From Cristatella mucedo (taxonomy: Eukaryota; Bryozoa; Phylactolaemata; Cristatellidae), in contig WPIO01000002.1 of NCBI GenBank assembly GCA_009760855.2, positions 10,054,501 to 10,118,500 on the forward strand: DNA of 64,000 nucleotides, in the 5' to 3' direction. The notes beneath the pieces are model-generated. The model did not search any database. It saw nothing but the letters and a program-made list of their open reading frames with translations, and was not told where the DNA came from. Below are positions 47,340 to 57,599 of this stretch, in pieces (the first letter of the stretch is position 1; every line of letters begins with the position of its first letter). A program made the translations under genes and the position numbers.

Positions 47340-47390
47340 ATTTCTATATATAATAAAATATTTTAAAGAGATATCAAACTGAATATAAAA
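47340..47390. promoter_or_regulatory. Divergent AT-rich viral promoter
   Basis: Spacer between the PLA2-type gene (minus) and the HNH gene (plus). It holds CTATATATAATAAAATA at about 47344-47360, akin to the ATATTATAA motif in the other divergent spacers. Confidence 0.4.
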
Positions 47391-47975
47391 ATGAATCAAG
47401 ATGAAATTGATGCTTTGAGAGTTGATGAGACAACTGCATTGAGATATAGAGTTAATGAATTATTATCTTACAATGCTTTTACTGGAAAATTCACTTACAA
47501 AGCTAGACGTCAAAGAATAACTATTGGTTCAGAAGCAGGAACAGTAAATCGTACTACTGAATATAGACAAATAATGATTGATGGAAAAAGTTATTACTCA
47601 ATTAGATTAGCATTTTTTATAGTAACAGATAAAATGCCTTTGCATGAGATTGATCATGTTGACGGGAATAAGTTAAATAATAGTTTTAATAATTTACGTG
47701 AGGCAACATCATCTGAAAATAATAGAAATAAACCGAATAGAAAAGGTCTATCATCTGATTTTATCGGGATTGATTATCATAAGAAATCAAATAAACGGAG
47801 AGCAAGAATAAAAATAGATAAACAAGAATATTTCTTAGGATATTTTAATGACAATGTTGCTGCAGCCGAAGCTCGTGATATGGTTGCAATAAAATTACAT
47901 CTAGAATTTGCACGACTAAACTTTGATTATTGTTTAGATGAAGATAATAAACTAGTCAGATTTACTGACTTATAG
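47391..47975 (+). CDS. HNH homing-type endonuclease with C-terminal AP2 domain
   Basis: Intact frame of 194 residues. The HNH_3-type core is IDHVDGNKLNNSFNNLRE at residues 87-104, with His89, Asn97 and Asn110 as likely active-site residues. An AP2-type DNA-binding domain spans about 124-178 (FIGIDYHKKSNKRRARI through FARLNFD). This architecture is common among free-standing homing endonucleases of phages and large DNA viruses. The gene sits between two minus-strand genes and its 3' end overlaps the end of the downstream one by about 49 bases, as expected of a mobile insert. It is intact while its neighbours are broken. Confidence 0.8.
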   Translation: MNQDEIDALRVDETTALRYRVNELLSYNAFTGKFTYKARRQRITIGSEAGTVNRTTEYRQIMIDGKSYYSIRLAFFIVTDKMPLHEIDHVDGNKLNNSFNNLREATSSENNRNKPNRKGLSSDFIGIDYHKKSNKRRARIKIDKQEYFLGYFNDNVAAAEARDMVAIKLHLEFARLNFDYCLDEDNKLVRFTDL

Positions 47976-49090
47976 TTTTTATATCTCTTTTTCATATCTG
48001 CTAAAAGTTTTAATACTTCTTTGTGAATTTCATCACTTGGTTTACCTTGCGCAAAAAGTATTGCATTAAGGATTGCACTCTCCGCTTTAAAATCGCATGA
48101 CTTTTTACCGCCAACTGAACTAGATTCTACTTTTTTTATATCTCTCTTTAATTCAGTTTAGAAATCTACGCCAACCTCCTCAACTAATTTACTTCCGTAC
48201 ATCGTATAGTCCAATCGATTCTTTACTTCTGAGTTTTGAACTTTTCCTGATACAATAATATCTGTTCCTGATTTTATTAATTCTACCATGCTCTTCAAAT
48301 CAGTAATAGCATTTGTCAACCTTTCACTTTGTAAAGTTAGAGCTTCCATTCGTTGCTCGCGTGTTTTCATAGGTGGTTCTTTTGCAACGAACATTGTTTC
48401 ATCTATTAACTTTTTTATTAGAGTTGCAATTGTAACGGCAATTGAAATAGCTGTTCCGTTGCTCCTACTGCTACTGCAGCTAGCACTAATAATAGCAGGA
48501 ATAGCAGGAAGAATACCCCCAGACCTAACTTCTAAGAAATTCTTTGACCAGGATTTAGCGTCTAACTGAGCAGCATCCCATTTTAATTATTGACCAAATA
48601 CATCACTTACAAATTCACTTGGATTCCATTGCCATGGTTAATTATCTTTTTCTGCAGCAAGTAATATATCATTAATATTAAGACCTATTTCTAAAGATTC
48701 AATCATCTTTTCTAATCTTTCTTTTTTTTCTGTCATTGCCTTCCAAAACACTTGTCGATACTTTCCACCACTAATATCATCTACTATTTCTTTTATAAAT
48801 AAACTTAGATAAACTATTCTTGTGAATCCACTAAGAAATCCACCTAAGACATTAGCACCAGCACCAATTGCTCTAAGAGATTGTAAGACTTTAGGTACTA
48901 TTGTTGAAATCTTTTCAGAAGCTGCTAATGATAATTTTGCAGCAATCTTTGGAGCTACTTTTGTTACTACTTTTTCCCCTACATTTTTAGCTATTTTAAT
49001 ACATTCTATTACTTCTTTACTTGTTTTAACTCCTTCTTTTATATCTTCACCTACACCTTTTCCTTTTCTTGATCTTGCTTTTTTTATCAT
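47927..49090 (-). pseudogene. Large viral gene of unknown function (three in-frame TAA stops)
   Basis: A single minus-strand frame runs from ATG 49088-49090 to a TAA at 47927-47929, about 388 codons, broken only by TAA at 48638-48640, 48587-48589 and 48158-48160. The N terminus is very basic (MIKKARSRKGKG). The middle has a hydrophobic, Gly/Ala-rich stretch at about residues 90-115 (LRAIGAGANVLGGFLSGF). A second small-residue hydrophobic patch near 200-225 is followed by an amphipathic, charged C-terminal half. This could be a membrane-active minor virion protein, but no family is recognised. Absence of frameshifts across 1.16 kb shows the frame is real. Confidence 0.6.
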
Positions 49091-49102
49091 ATATTATAAG
49101 TA
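49091..49102. promoter_or_regulatory. Divergent viral promoter, 12-base spacer
   Basis: ATATTATAAG separates the start codons of two divergent genes. The same motif type is found at 41721 and 47344. Confidence 0.4.
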
Positions 49103-49966
49103 ATGGAAAAAGTCAGAAAAGTTAATGGTAATATTTATACTAATCTTGATGCAAATAATAATAGAATAACAAATATATGTTTTCCTATTAATAGTGGTGA
49201 TGCTATAAGAATGGATTAAGCTCTTAGTTCAAGTGCTGGTAACAATATTATTAGTAAACCTTTAGGAGAAATAGCAAAAGTATCAAATCTAACAGATTTA
49301 TTACCAAAAAAAGATGCAGTAATGAAATCACAATTGAATTGCAAGAATGTTGTTGGTATATCTGGTAATTCTGCTGATGGAACTGTTTGTTCAGATCTAA
49401 AACCTTATAAAGTAACAAACTATGGATTATTAAAAAGTATGACAGCGTTATTTCAATGTAAAGCAATGTCAAGCATTGATCTGGGAAATAAGAATATTAT
49501 TAATGTAAAAGATTCTGATGCAGCAACAAAACAATATGTTGATAGTAACAAACAAGTATCTTTTAGATACTTAGGTTTGATGAGTACTTATCAAAGTATA
49601 TTCTATCTTGATATGTTAGGTTTAAATATTACTGCTAATGGAAGTACAGGGGATAAATTTCAACCTCAATAAATTACACCAGGTGATATGCCTGTTATTT
49701 CACAAACAGGGAAAGTTATAGCATATTCAACTAATCTTAAAACATTCTTTCCAGGAGTATTACCTAATTTTGGAATGGTATCTAATAATATGTATGCAAC
49801 TAATAGAACTCATTCATATCTAGAATTAACAAGTGATACTACTTATGGTGTGAGTGGTACAGTAGTTTTAATAATTATTATTGATGGAACATGCAGATAT
49901 GCTATTGGTAATTTTTCTGTTGCTAGTGGAATTACTTTTATAGATTTTATTGTTATTATTGTATAG
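49103..49966 (+). pseudogene. Fibre-like virion protein 1 (two in-frame stops)
   Basis: One frame of 288 codons from ATG 49103 to TAG 49964-49966, interrupted by TAA at 49217-49219 and 49670-49672. The N-terminal half is a shaft with tail-fibre-type repeats (NLDANNNRITNI...GDAIRMD and DLGNKNIINVKDSDAATKQY). The C-terminal half is a beta-rich, Gly/Thr/Ile-rich presumed receptor-binding head. It is the first of three tandem paralogues. Such proteins project from the capsid and bind host cells. Both stops are compatible with single-base changes from sense codons. Confidence 0.65.
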
Positions 49967-49968
49967 AA

Positions 49969-50923
49969 ATGTTAGGTTTTAGAAAAAAGTAAACTATATT
50001 AGAAAGACTGGTGATGTACGTAGTGGAAATGTAAGTATGCATGGAAATATTATAAAGAATTTAGGAGATCCTGTTGATACGGGAGATGCTGTAAACAGAA
50101 ATTATATAGATACTAACTTTGTTACAAAAGTTTCTAGATCTACTACTTCTGATGGAGATATTGATATGAATAATCATAGTTTAGTAGATCTTGCTAATCC
50201 TATAAATCTTAGTGATGCTTCAACGAAAGAATATGCTGATACTAAGTTATCACTTACAGGAGGAAGGATTAATGGAAATTTAATTGTAAATGGTACTCTT
50301 AGTATTTGTGGTACTCCTATGTTTCCTCCTGATATTCCTAATAAAAAGTATATGGATAAAAACCTTCTTTGTGTTAATGGAGGAGCTGTTAATGCTAGCA
50401 TAGACATGCAAGATAATATAATTTTTATTAAAAATGATCCTGTTAACCCTTATGATGGTGTTAACCTTGGTTATCTTAATAGAATATCTGACGGAAATGT
50501 TTCTGTAATTAAATTCTTTGCAAAATACCTTGCTCCAACAAGTGTTGGATCATCATATTCGTTTCCGAAAATGGTTAGGTATAGTACCAAACCAGGAGAA
50601 ATGAACTTTGTTATAAACAATGATGATGTTATAATTGCAAGAGGATCATTCGTTATATGTGCAACTTATGAACAGGCTGGATATTATTTTGATACTCCAA
50701 GAGGTGGGTATTATCCAGAAAAAAGAGTTATTGATAAAAAGATATTATCACCTCCTCAAATTTATAATCACCATTTGGTAAATTTTATGAATTTAAAAAC
50801 ACATTATGTTGTAGTTATGCACTTGATATAAATTATAAGCTTGTAAGCGCGGGTGATATATTGATTATAGGAGATTTATATTACCCAGTTTTATTAATTA
50901 CTGTTTATATAGCGTTAAAATAA
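49969..50923 (+). pseudogene. Fibre-like virion protein 2 (frameshifts)
   Basis: Starts two bases after the stop of fibre 1 (ATG 49969). A frameshift lies in the A-run at 49981-49987. The main frame then shows at least three shaft repeats of the type 'M.GNIIKNLGDPVDTGDAVN..Y.D', 'MNNHSLVDLANPINLSDAS' and 'MQDNIIFIKNDPVNPYDGVN', followed by a head. Another frameshift near 50815 moves the last 35 or so codons into a different frame, ending at TAA 50921-50923. Length is about 318 codons, similar shaft and different head to fibre 1. Confidence 0.65.
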
Positions 50924-50925
50924 AG

Positions 50926-52089
50926 ATGCTTTCTAGAAAAGAATCAGTGATGCAAGGAACATTGGATTTTGATTCAAATAGAATAAAAAATCTTGGAGAA
51001 ACAGTTGATTCATTAGAAGCAGTTAATAAAGCTTTTGCTGATGGTAATTATCTTGCAAAAGACTCAGATAAACATATAACTGGTAATTTATCTGCAAATT
51101 CAAAAACGTACATAAGTATATCAGATCCTGTCAATGCAAATGATGTTGCAACAAAAAATATCTTGATACAAAGAATATATATAAATGATCAAAATATAAA
51201 AATAAATGGCAATTTAGATGTTAATAAATTAACAATGATTAGATATGAAGAAGATTTATCTAAATATTTACCAAATCATGTAATTAATATTGCAGTTTTA
51301 AATGATTTATATTTTAGAAAAATGTGAGTGATAAAGATATAGTTTATTATTATGGTAATTTTTTCTGCAAAGAGTTTAACTAATATTGGTACACCATCAG
51401 ATGAATTTTCCTCTTCTAGTAGAGGTCAACAAATTTTAACAAAAGTATCATATATAAGCATAAAAAACCAGTGTATTCTATTATGGCTAACAGTCTTATG
51501 AATTTAAAAAAAAATTATCCGGCTAATATCAGTAAAACTTATCAAATTAATGATATATTTGAATTTTCAGTAGTTAAAAAGACTGATGGAAACACATCAA
51601 CTATTGTAGATAATCAAAGATTTACAGAATTTTCAGGTCAATATGCTGCATACAATTCTTATTACTCAAAAGTATTAATTTATATAACATCAACAAATAA
51701 AATAGATGGAGAAATGTTAATTTCATGTGTATCAGATATTCCTAATTACCAAATCTGATTATATATTATTTTCTAATTTTTTTGTATGTAGAATTGAGGG
51801 CAGTGATTTAGTTTTTTATGATAATTCTTATATTAATTATAAAAAACTTGCTGATGGAAGAGTAAGTATTCAATTAGAGTTTTCATATCCAGTATTGAGT
51901 TTTGTTGATGGAGTAGTTACCTATGCATTTGCACAAGAAATTCTATCTAGAGGAACATCACTAGTATTGACTCGTTATGATTTTCTTGATATTAAATTTT
52001 TAACAAATGTTTTCTTTTCTCCAACTAGATCATTTGATTATTCTTATCCAATTTATAGTGGAATGAGAGAACCTACATTTGATTCCTAA
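50926..52089 (+). pseudogene. Fibre-like virion protein 3 (several frameshifts)
   Basis: ATG 50926 starts the next shaft (RIKNLGETVDSLEAVNKAFA, then GNLSANSKTYISISDPVNAN). The frame breaks near 51320-51365, where GNF and SAKSLTNIGTPSDEF, clearly another shaft repeat, lie in different frames. It breaks again near 51450-51475 and 51745-51760. The head part occupies 51471-52089 in two frames. The separate open frames at 50926, 51471 and 51727 are best read as one decayed gene of about 388 codons. Its stop overlaps the end of a convergent minus-strand gene fragment. Confidence 0.6.
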
Positions 52090-52178
52090 ATCTTCCAATC
52101 CATAGTCTCTTTAATCAATTCTTTTTGTATATTAAAAAATTTTCCTGCATCTATCTCTTTCTTTATTTGTTTAGCAGT
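52086..52178 (-). pseudogene. C-terminal fragment of another viral gene
   Basis: On the minus strand an open frame of about 30 codons, rich in Lys, Ile and Glu (for example KQIKKEIDAGKFFNIQKEL), ends at TAG 52086-52088, tail-to-tail with fibre 3. Upstream it meets a LINE-A fragment, so the N-terminal part is missing. It marks the right boundary of the viral block. Confidence 0.4.
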
Positions 52179-52179
52179 A

Positions 52180-52450
52180 TAGAGCTTAATCTATTTATAG
52201 GCACTTTGCTTGAGCACAAAGTAAGCTCGATAGAATGGTTAGTGGTAGCATGCTCAATGGACGATAAGCGTAACATGGTTAGAAGTGAATGTGTGCGGGT
52301 CAGCATGCAAATTTGGTTAGTGGTAGCATGAAAATTGTTAGCACACAGGCAGAATACAAAGGACGATTCACATGTACCCACTAATTATTGTGCTGAATCT
52401 ATCCATTTTTAGTTCCTTTTTAAAAGCAATCTAGTCAGCGGATATAATGA
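52180..52450 (-). mobile_element. LINE-A 3' fragment at the viral boundary
   Basis: 'ggtcagcatgcaaatttggt', 'tagtggtagcatga' and 'acatgtacccactaattatt' follow the LINE-A 3'UTR order on the minus strand. The tail hairpin is reduced. It abuts the truncated viral sequence. Confidence 0.6.
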
Positions 52451-52629
52451 CACCAGTCGGGAAAACACTACCAGGTTTGACATGTTTTCTCTGCATTTCA
52501 AAATTTTAAAGTTACAAATTAATCGGTGTAATTATTTGTAAAAATAAACGGTAACTTTTTAGTCAGAAAATATTTCAAGTATTTTTTGCAGATATCAATG
52601 AGAACTGAGAAATGGTACAGTAGGCTACT

Positions 52630-52925
52630 TCCATACTATTCACTACCTCAACTGCTCCCCTGACTCTGCTACGCTAAGCGCCTAGAAAGAGATTAAGTTC
52701 TCTGTGGGCGCTTTATCAAGTGCAGTATTATTATTATTATTATTATGCTTACCACTTTCTGTTTGTTACGTGAGACGAAGTCTGTTGGCTAGCGAATGCG
52801 TACCGAAAGCCGCTTTGGCTGTGAGTGCGCTATACAAAACTCTCATGCGTAACACCCACATGGTCTTTATGACTTTGTGGAGTTACAGACGGAGATACAT
52901 TACATCGAATTACATAAGCTTGACT
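52630..52925 (+). mobile_element. LINE-B 3' fragment with nested LINE-A tail
   Basis: 'cactacctcaactgctcccc' and 'gtgagacgaagtctgttggc' through 'gacggagatacattac' match the LINE-B end at 45280-45475. Between them, at about 52675-52747, sits a complete LINE-A tail (hairpin plus (ATT)n) inserted into the LINE-B 3' end. Confidence 0.8.
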
Positions 52926-53440
52926 GGGCGAGGGTGTTACATTGAAATGCAGGTAAGACACGCGGGCCAGCTACCTGCGATGCAAATTGAAGTTAGAATG
53001 AAATGACAGTTCGCTGAAGAGTAAATTAACACTTGAAAATATGTAAAAGCTAAACATATGAGTACAGAATTCCCTATCGATTAAAAAGTAGCACAGTTAA
53101 AAAATTAAAAAAAGCAAGTTTGTATGCCTGTTTCTGAATTATAAATAGATACAGTATCACCTGAGATTGGCTTGATAATATTTTATCAGCTTTCTATTTC
53201 TTCATTTGAATCGCGTAGCAGATCAATCACATTTAAACCCTATGAATATGCTTTATTTATCTGCAGAACCTGAATGCAGGATGAAAGGCAGGCTTAAGTT
53301 CTCAAAATTTTCAACATTTCAAGTGTTTTACATTGTATAAAGTTTGCGTATTACAGATAAACTAGTTGTAAATGCACTCACCATTTTTTGTGGTTTCAGA
53401 TGACTATAACCTGGTCAAACAAATTACCAAGTCCAAATAG
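52926..53440. other. No gene recognised
   Basis: AT-rich intergenic sequence, no supported feature. Confidence 0.3.
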
Positions 53441-53444
53441 TAGT

Positions 53445-53990
53445 GGGAGTTAGGTGCCCCACTAAATGGGAATTATCCCTACCCAAAAACAAATTTATTG
53501 ATATTGTACAAAGACCACTAGAAAGAATTGTGTGAATAGTGTGAAAATAGGCACAAAGAACAATGGTAACACAAGCTATCGTTTGATGTGTAACATAGCT
53601 GCCGTGTTGATCTTCTGATAACCTGTAAAAGTCAAGGTCACTTATTGCACTGTGGCTCAGCCAAATATGACTTTATCATCACATCAACAGATTAAATACC
53701 AGTCATTCTATAAACATGGCAAATCCCTCAAAATATGCAAGACATTCAGCTCCATGTTACCCACACCACACACAAAATACATAAAAAATGTACATGCCAA
53801 ACTGCTAACTGCCATCACTATCACATATCAAGGACATTTTGTGACAGGCACATCATATGCATACAGACCTATCATGCCAGGGTGCACAGAGGGGAAACGT
53901 GGAGGCCGGTGAGCTACACCTATATTCCATTCATGAGTAATGAGTTGTCACTAAACCTAAAGACATTTCATCAGGATATGATTAAATCGG
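53445..53990 (+). mobile_element. Rep-B copy 2, 5' part only
   Basis: Parallels 58960-59420: 'gtgggagttaggtgccccac' (against 'actgggagttatccccc'), 'aggcacaaagaacaatggta', 'gctatcgtttgatgtgtaac' and 'tgtaaaagtcaaggtca' in the same order. Ends in unrelated sequence. Confidence 0.6.
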
Positions 53991-54265
53991 ACCTATGCTA
54001 GATACACTATAACATTTATGTTGAGGAGGTCGTGTCTCAGTATTCATACCACTTGAGCAGCAAGTAAAAGGGTATCTAAAACAATGTCCTAACTTTGTAC
54101 GAACTAGGCCTGTGTTTCCTGGATAGTACTGGCATTGCATGTGCTCCCTGTTAGAATAAAAAACTAGTGATACTTATAATAGCACATTCAGACAACTTAA
54201 TATTTTTCTAAGAACTTCACACCTACTTCCCTGAAAAAGCAATTAAACGCGTAGTAGTAGGGTGC
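53991..54265. other. No feature recognised
   Basis: Short intergenic stretch between Rep-B and a LINE-A remnant. Confidence 0.3.
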
Positions 54266-54269
54266 TCAG

Positions 54270-54455
54270 CTTTAATATGCACAGTTTTATGGAGGTAAAA
54301 GGTATACGTTCAGCATGCATGATATGGATACTTGCAGAATGCACAGTGTCAGCACTTGTAAGTACACAAGCCACTAATTACGCAGGCCCCATAAATGCTT
54401 GGCTAAAAATATGAGGTCTTTACTTCTTTGAAAATCTTCAAGTGAAGGGCAAGAA
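54270..54455 (-). mobile_element. LINE-A 3'UTR remnant
   Basis: 'cgttcagcatgcatgatatg', 'gcagaatgcacagtgtcagc' and 'aggccccataaatgct' keep the LINE-A 3'UTR order on the minus strand, strongly diverged. Confidence 0.5.
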
Positions 54456-55310
54456 GAGATGAGAATAATTGTGAATACTTACAATTAACCGCGCATTTTT
54501 GTTTTTATTGCTCTGCATTGAGGCAATTCCTTCCTGTGAGTATTGCTACAGAATACTCAACAGTTTCTAAAGATCACGAGAGACCGCCAGCTTACACAAA
54601 TGACCGTTGAGTCTTTGCCAAATCATGGCAATATTTGAGTGTGTGTGATGTTCTATCCCTGTGACCACATCATGTTCTCAAAATGTGTAGTCTCTATTTA
54701 GTGAGTTGCTCAGAAGATGCATACCCACTAAACCCCTTCAACTGGTTTCAAGCAATAATGACACCAAGGAATAATTAGCATGGTAGAAAAGCTTATAATG
54801 TGCATAGGTGGTGCTGTAAAACTACATAATAGCTGTGCTAAGCCAATATTGCCACTTCAGAGTGACACGCGAGAACAATCAGAAACGCGACATATTGTTA
54901 ACGCTTTCCTTTTTAAAAGTAAAATGAGCAGATAGCGTTAGTACACGCCTTCTCAATTTTTTTATTTGTGAGACTATAAGAAAAATCAAAAGAGCTCCCA
55001 GGATTTAGGCAATCCCTAAAACTGAGTTAATGTATTACATAATTTCAGAACTTGGATACAAGTTGTTCAAATTGTGGTTGGACGTGAATTCGATCGAGTC
55101 AATTGTCTGAGCAGTTCAGATAATCTGGGTAGCTCGAGCTGCCTCTAAATTAGTAGGGGTTCCTAAACTTTTCAATATGCTTTCGGGGCTGCAAATAGGT
55201 AGGAGAAAATCAAGCACTGCGAGCAATTACGCACACAAAATCCCACATACGCACACACGAATTCATTATAGCTTTTAAAAATGCTATTACGATCAGCAGG
55301 GTCAAAAGCA
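54456..55310. other. No gene recognised
   Basis: Intergenic, nothing supported. Confidence 0.3.
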
Positions 55311-55314
55311 GGTT

Positions 55315-56275
55315 ATAGATTGTTAGGAGCCAGCTCTGTAACATTGCCACCATTGTTGCTAATTATGATGACGTCAGTTAGATGTAGACTAGCACTTCTA
55401 GTGGATTGGTGTCTTTTAAATAAAGGGCTAATATTTGTCTGATGTCACGTGATTCTTCATTACTTCCAGACGCTGTTTAGCAACAATATTTCGGACAAAA
55501 TTGACAGAAAGCAGAAGGGAGACCGTTTGATGCTTTACTACGACCTCTAAATCAAATCCAGGCTTCTTAAGCATTGGTCGTACGATTGCCTACTTGAAAA
55601 ACTAGTGACATACCCATTTAGTCAGATAAGCTTAACAAATTTAGTTCTAACCGAAATACAGTTTTCACCAGTGACAACCGGAAAGGAAATCGTATAGTAT
55701 CTCCTGGATACTCGCCTATTTCCATTGATTTAATTAAGGTGGCAACTTTGTAAAAATAAATATTTCCCATGATAGGTTGGTATTAACGAATGCTTTCGTG
55801 AGGCATGGCCTGATGGAGGCAGGACAATTTTGAACTTGATAAACAAATATTGGTGAAAAGTGTCCAGCCGAGCAGATAATGCCTTAAGCACGAGATTACT
55901 AAGGGGGGCAGAAAAATGAATGCCACTTTAAATGCTGTTTTTGGGACACGACAAAAGTACTTCAGATTCCAAAAGCTGAAGCGAACGTTCGCTTGTATAA
56001 GCTTCACACTGGACGAGTTCAGTGAGGCGGACTAAATCAGTGCCCGGTACAGCCATCGTTAAAGCAGCATCCATGCCTGGATTTACATGCTGCTCATTTT
56101 TAGGTACACTTTCTCGTAATTTTAAAAATATTTCTCAAACTCCCTTTTATAAATTAATAAAGGTTTATGTTGATTGAGAGCACTTGTAAGTTCCGGTTAT
56201 ACTGCATCAATGAGGATATTGGGACGAGCTGCAGAGTCTGATTGTAGTTAGATAACATCCGAATTTCAAACGTAA
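55315..56275 (+). repeat. Rep-C copy 2
   Basis: Same order of blocks as 35190-36180, including 'gaggcatggcctgatggagg' and 'ttccaaaagctgaagcg'. Confidence 0.55.
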
Positions 56276-57120
56276 ACTGGACGCATCAAAATCAATAGTG
56301 TTAAAGATGATAATGGATCCTAAATTAGCCGCAACCCCAAAAGCTAAGCCGCAAATGTTAAATGGACATTAAAAATCCGAAATTGTGTGTAACTGAATGC
56401 TAAACTGACTACACCGGATCGTTGTGAGAAGTTGGCTCGTACGAACGTAGTACCTTTAACGAGAAATTGCCAGTACGACTATGTATATAGATTGATTCGT
56501 CAGTGTGCTTGATGAATTATTTGTATTTGTGGTTTGGAGATGGTTTGAGGTTTCTGGTCAGTTTTGAATTAATATAAGAGCTTGTGGTTACCTCAGACTA
56601 ATCGATACTCAACAGATCTGAACTTATGAAAGTCCAGTTTTTGCAAGAATTATTGCTCCCTGATGTGTCCGTTTTCGATTAGAAAAATTTAACGAAATGC
56701 AATGTAACCCAACGTAATGAATGGTCTCTTCGGCTGTAACTCCACCATCCAAACAGTTTACAAGGATGTTCTGCAAGAGATTTCTACAGCCCTTTTAGTT
56801 TAAGAGGTTCTATGTATTTTAAATTATTTTACGGTAAGTCATTGGAAACCCTTTAAAGAAGTAGTTATTGTAAATCTCACATGGAACGTGGCATGCTTTT
56901 GAAATTCTCTGGTCAGTCTTCTTTCCTTATTAGTTACTCTCTCGATTGTTAACCGTACTTTTGTGTACAGGCTCAAGTTAACTGCCTACTTGTAGGCTGC
57001 CGAATTCGGAAGCGTTCGGCTAAAATTGCAAAGCTCCATCAGACAGTTTTTGAAATATAAAAAATTGTATACTGGACCTAACTGATTACGAATTTCGTCT
57101 AAGCTACTTAAATTATGTTT
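56276..57120. other. No gene recognised
   Basis: Intergenic, no supported feature before the promoter-like segment at about 57140. Confidence 0.3.
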
Positions 57121-57199
57121 TCTTAAATTTCCACCGATACAGCTTTAAGCGCCGACGTCAAATTGCGCTTCCGAAATTTAAATCTAAGCTTGAGTGCAA

Positions 57200-57442
57200 A
57201 TGAGTTTTCTGGCAAAGACGGCCATGCCGAGCACTCCGAGCACAGGCCAGCATCTGCGAAAAATGTCAAGCAAGAAAAAGCTGATGGAGTCTCCCCAGGG
57301 TCTCTCTACTGCCAAAAGAAAACGCAGTTCAACTTGTGCACAAGGTGTCATCATTAAAACCGGTTCTTCTCTCAAGCCTTGGCTTTCCCTTTTTGGGCGC
57401 CACGGTAGTTGCGTTAGCAGCGTCGACGGACAAATTAGATAG
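57200..57442 (+). CDS. Possible first coding exon of an unrecognised nuclear protein
   Basis: The ATG at 57200 opens 80 codons whose first 50 are rich in Ser, Thr, Pro and Lys, with two basic clusters (MSSKKKLMESPQ and AKRKRSS) like a bipartite nuclear localisation signal. A possible donor follows ACAAG at about 57345. Upstream, at about 57145-57172, a CpG-bearing stretch contains GACGTC (CRE half palindrome) and two GCGC elements, which look promoter-like. The local GC content is above that of the flanks. No downstream exon is identified and the frame also runs through to 57442, so it may be chance. Confidence 0.25.
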   Translation: MSFLAKTAMPSTPSTGQHLRKMSSKKKLMESPQGLSTAKRKRSSTCAQGVIIKTGSSLKPWLSLFGRHGSCVSSVDGQIR

Positions 57443-57507
57443 ACCTGGGTGCCAACCTCATACTGCCAGACCCTTGTGCGTGCCTTTTACTTCCAGCTTG
57501 TCTCCGA

Positions 57508-57556
57508 CGGCACTTTGTCAAATGTGTTAATACCATTATTATTATTATTATCGAAA
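57508..57556 (+). repeat. LINE-A tail remnant
   Basis: 'ggcactttgtcaaatgtgtt' followed by (ATT)n matches the last part of the LINE-A tail. Confidence 0.5.
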
Positions 57557-57599
57557 AAAACAAAACCTCTCTCTTGACCAAAAAAAAAGTTACCTTGAA

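Noticed and set aside
48288-49103. Plus-strand frames opposite the large viral gene (48288-48569 and 48822-49103)
   Set aside because: They are antisense shadows of a well-supported minus-strand frame.
47927-49219. Reassigned TAA codon in the viral genes
   Set aside because: Other broken genes in the block carry TGA stops and frameshifts, and the host context is animal nuclear DNA. Ordinary decay explains all stops.
51471-52089. Two separate small genes (51471-51758 and 51727-52089)
   Set aside because: They continue the shaft and head of fibre 3 in shifted frames, so one decayed gene is simpler.
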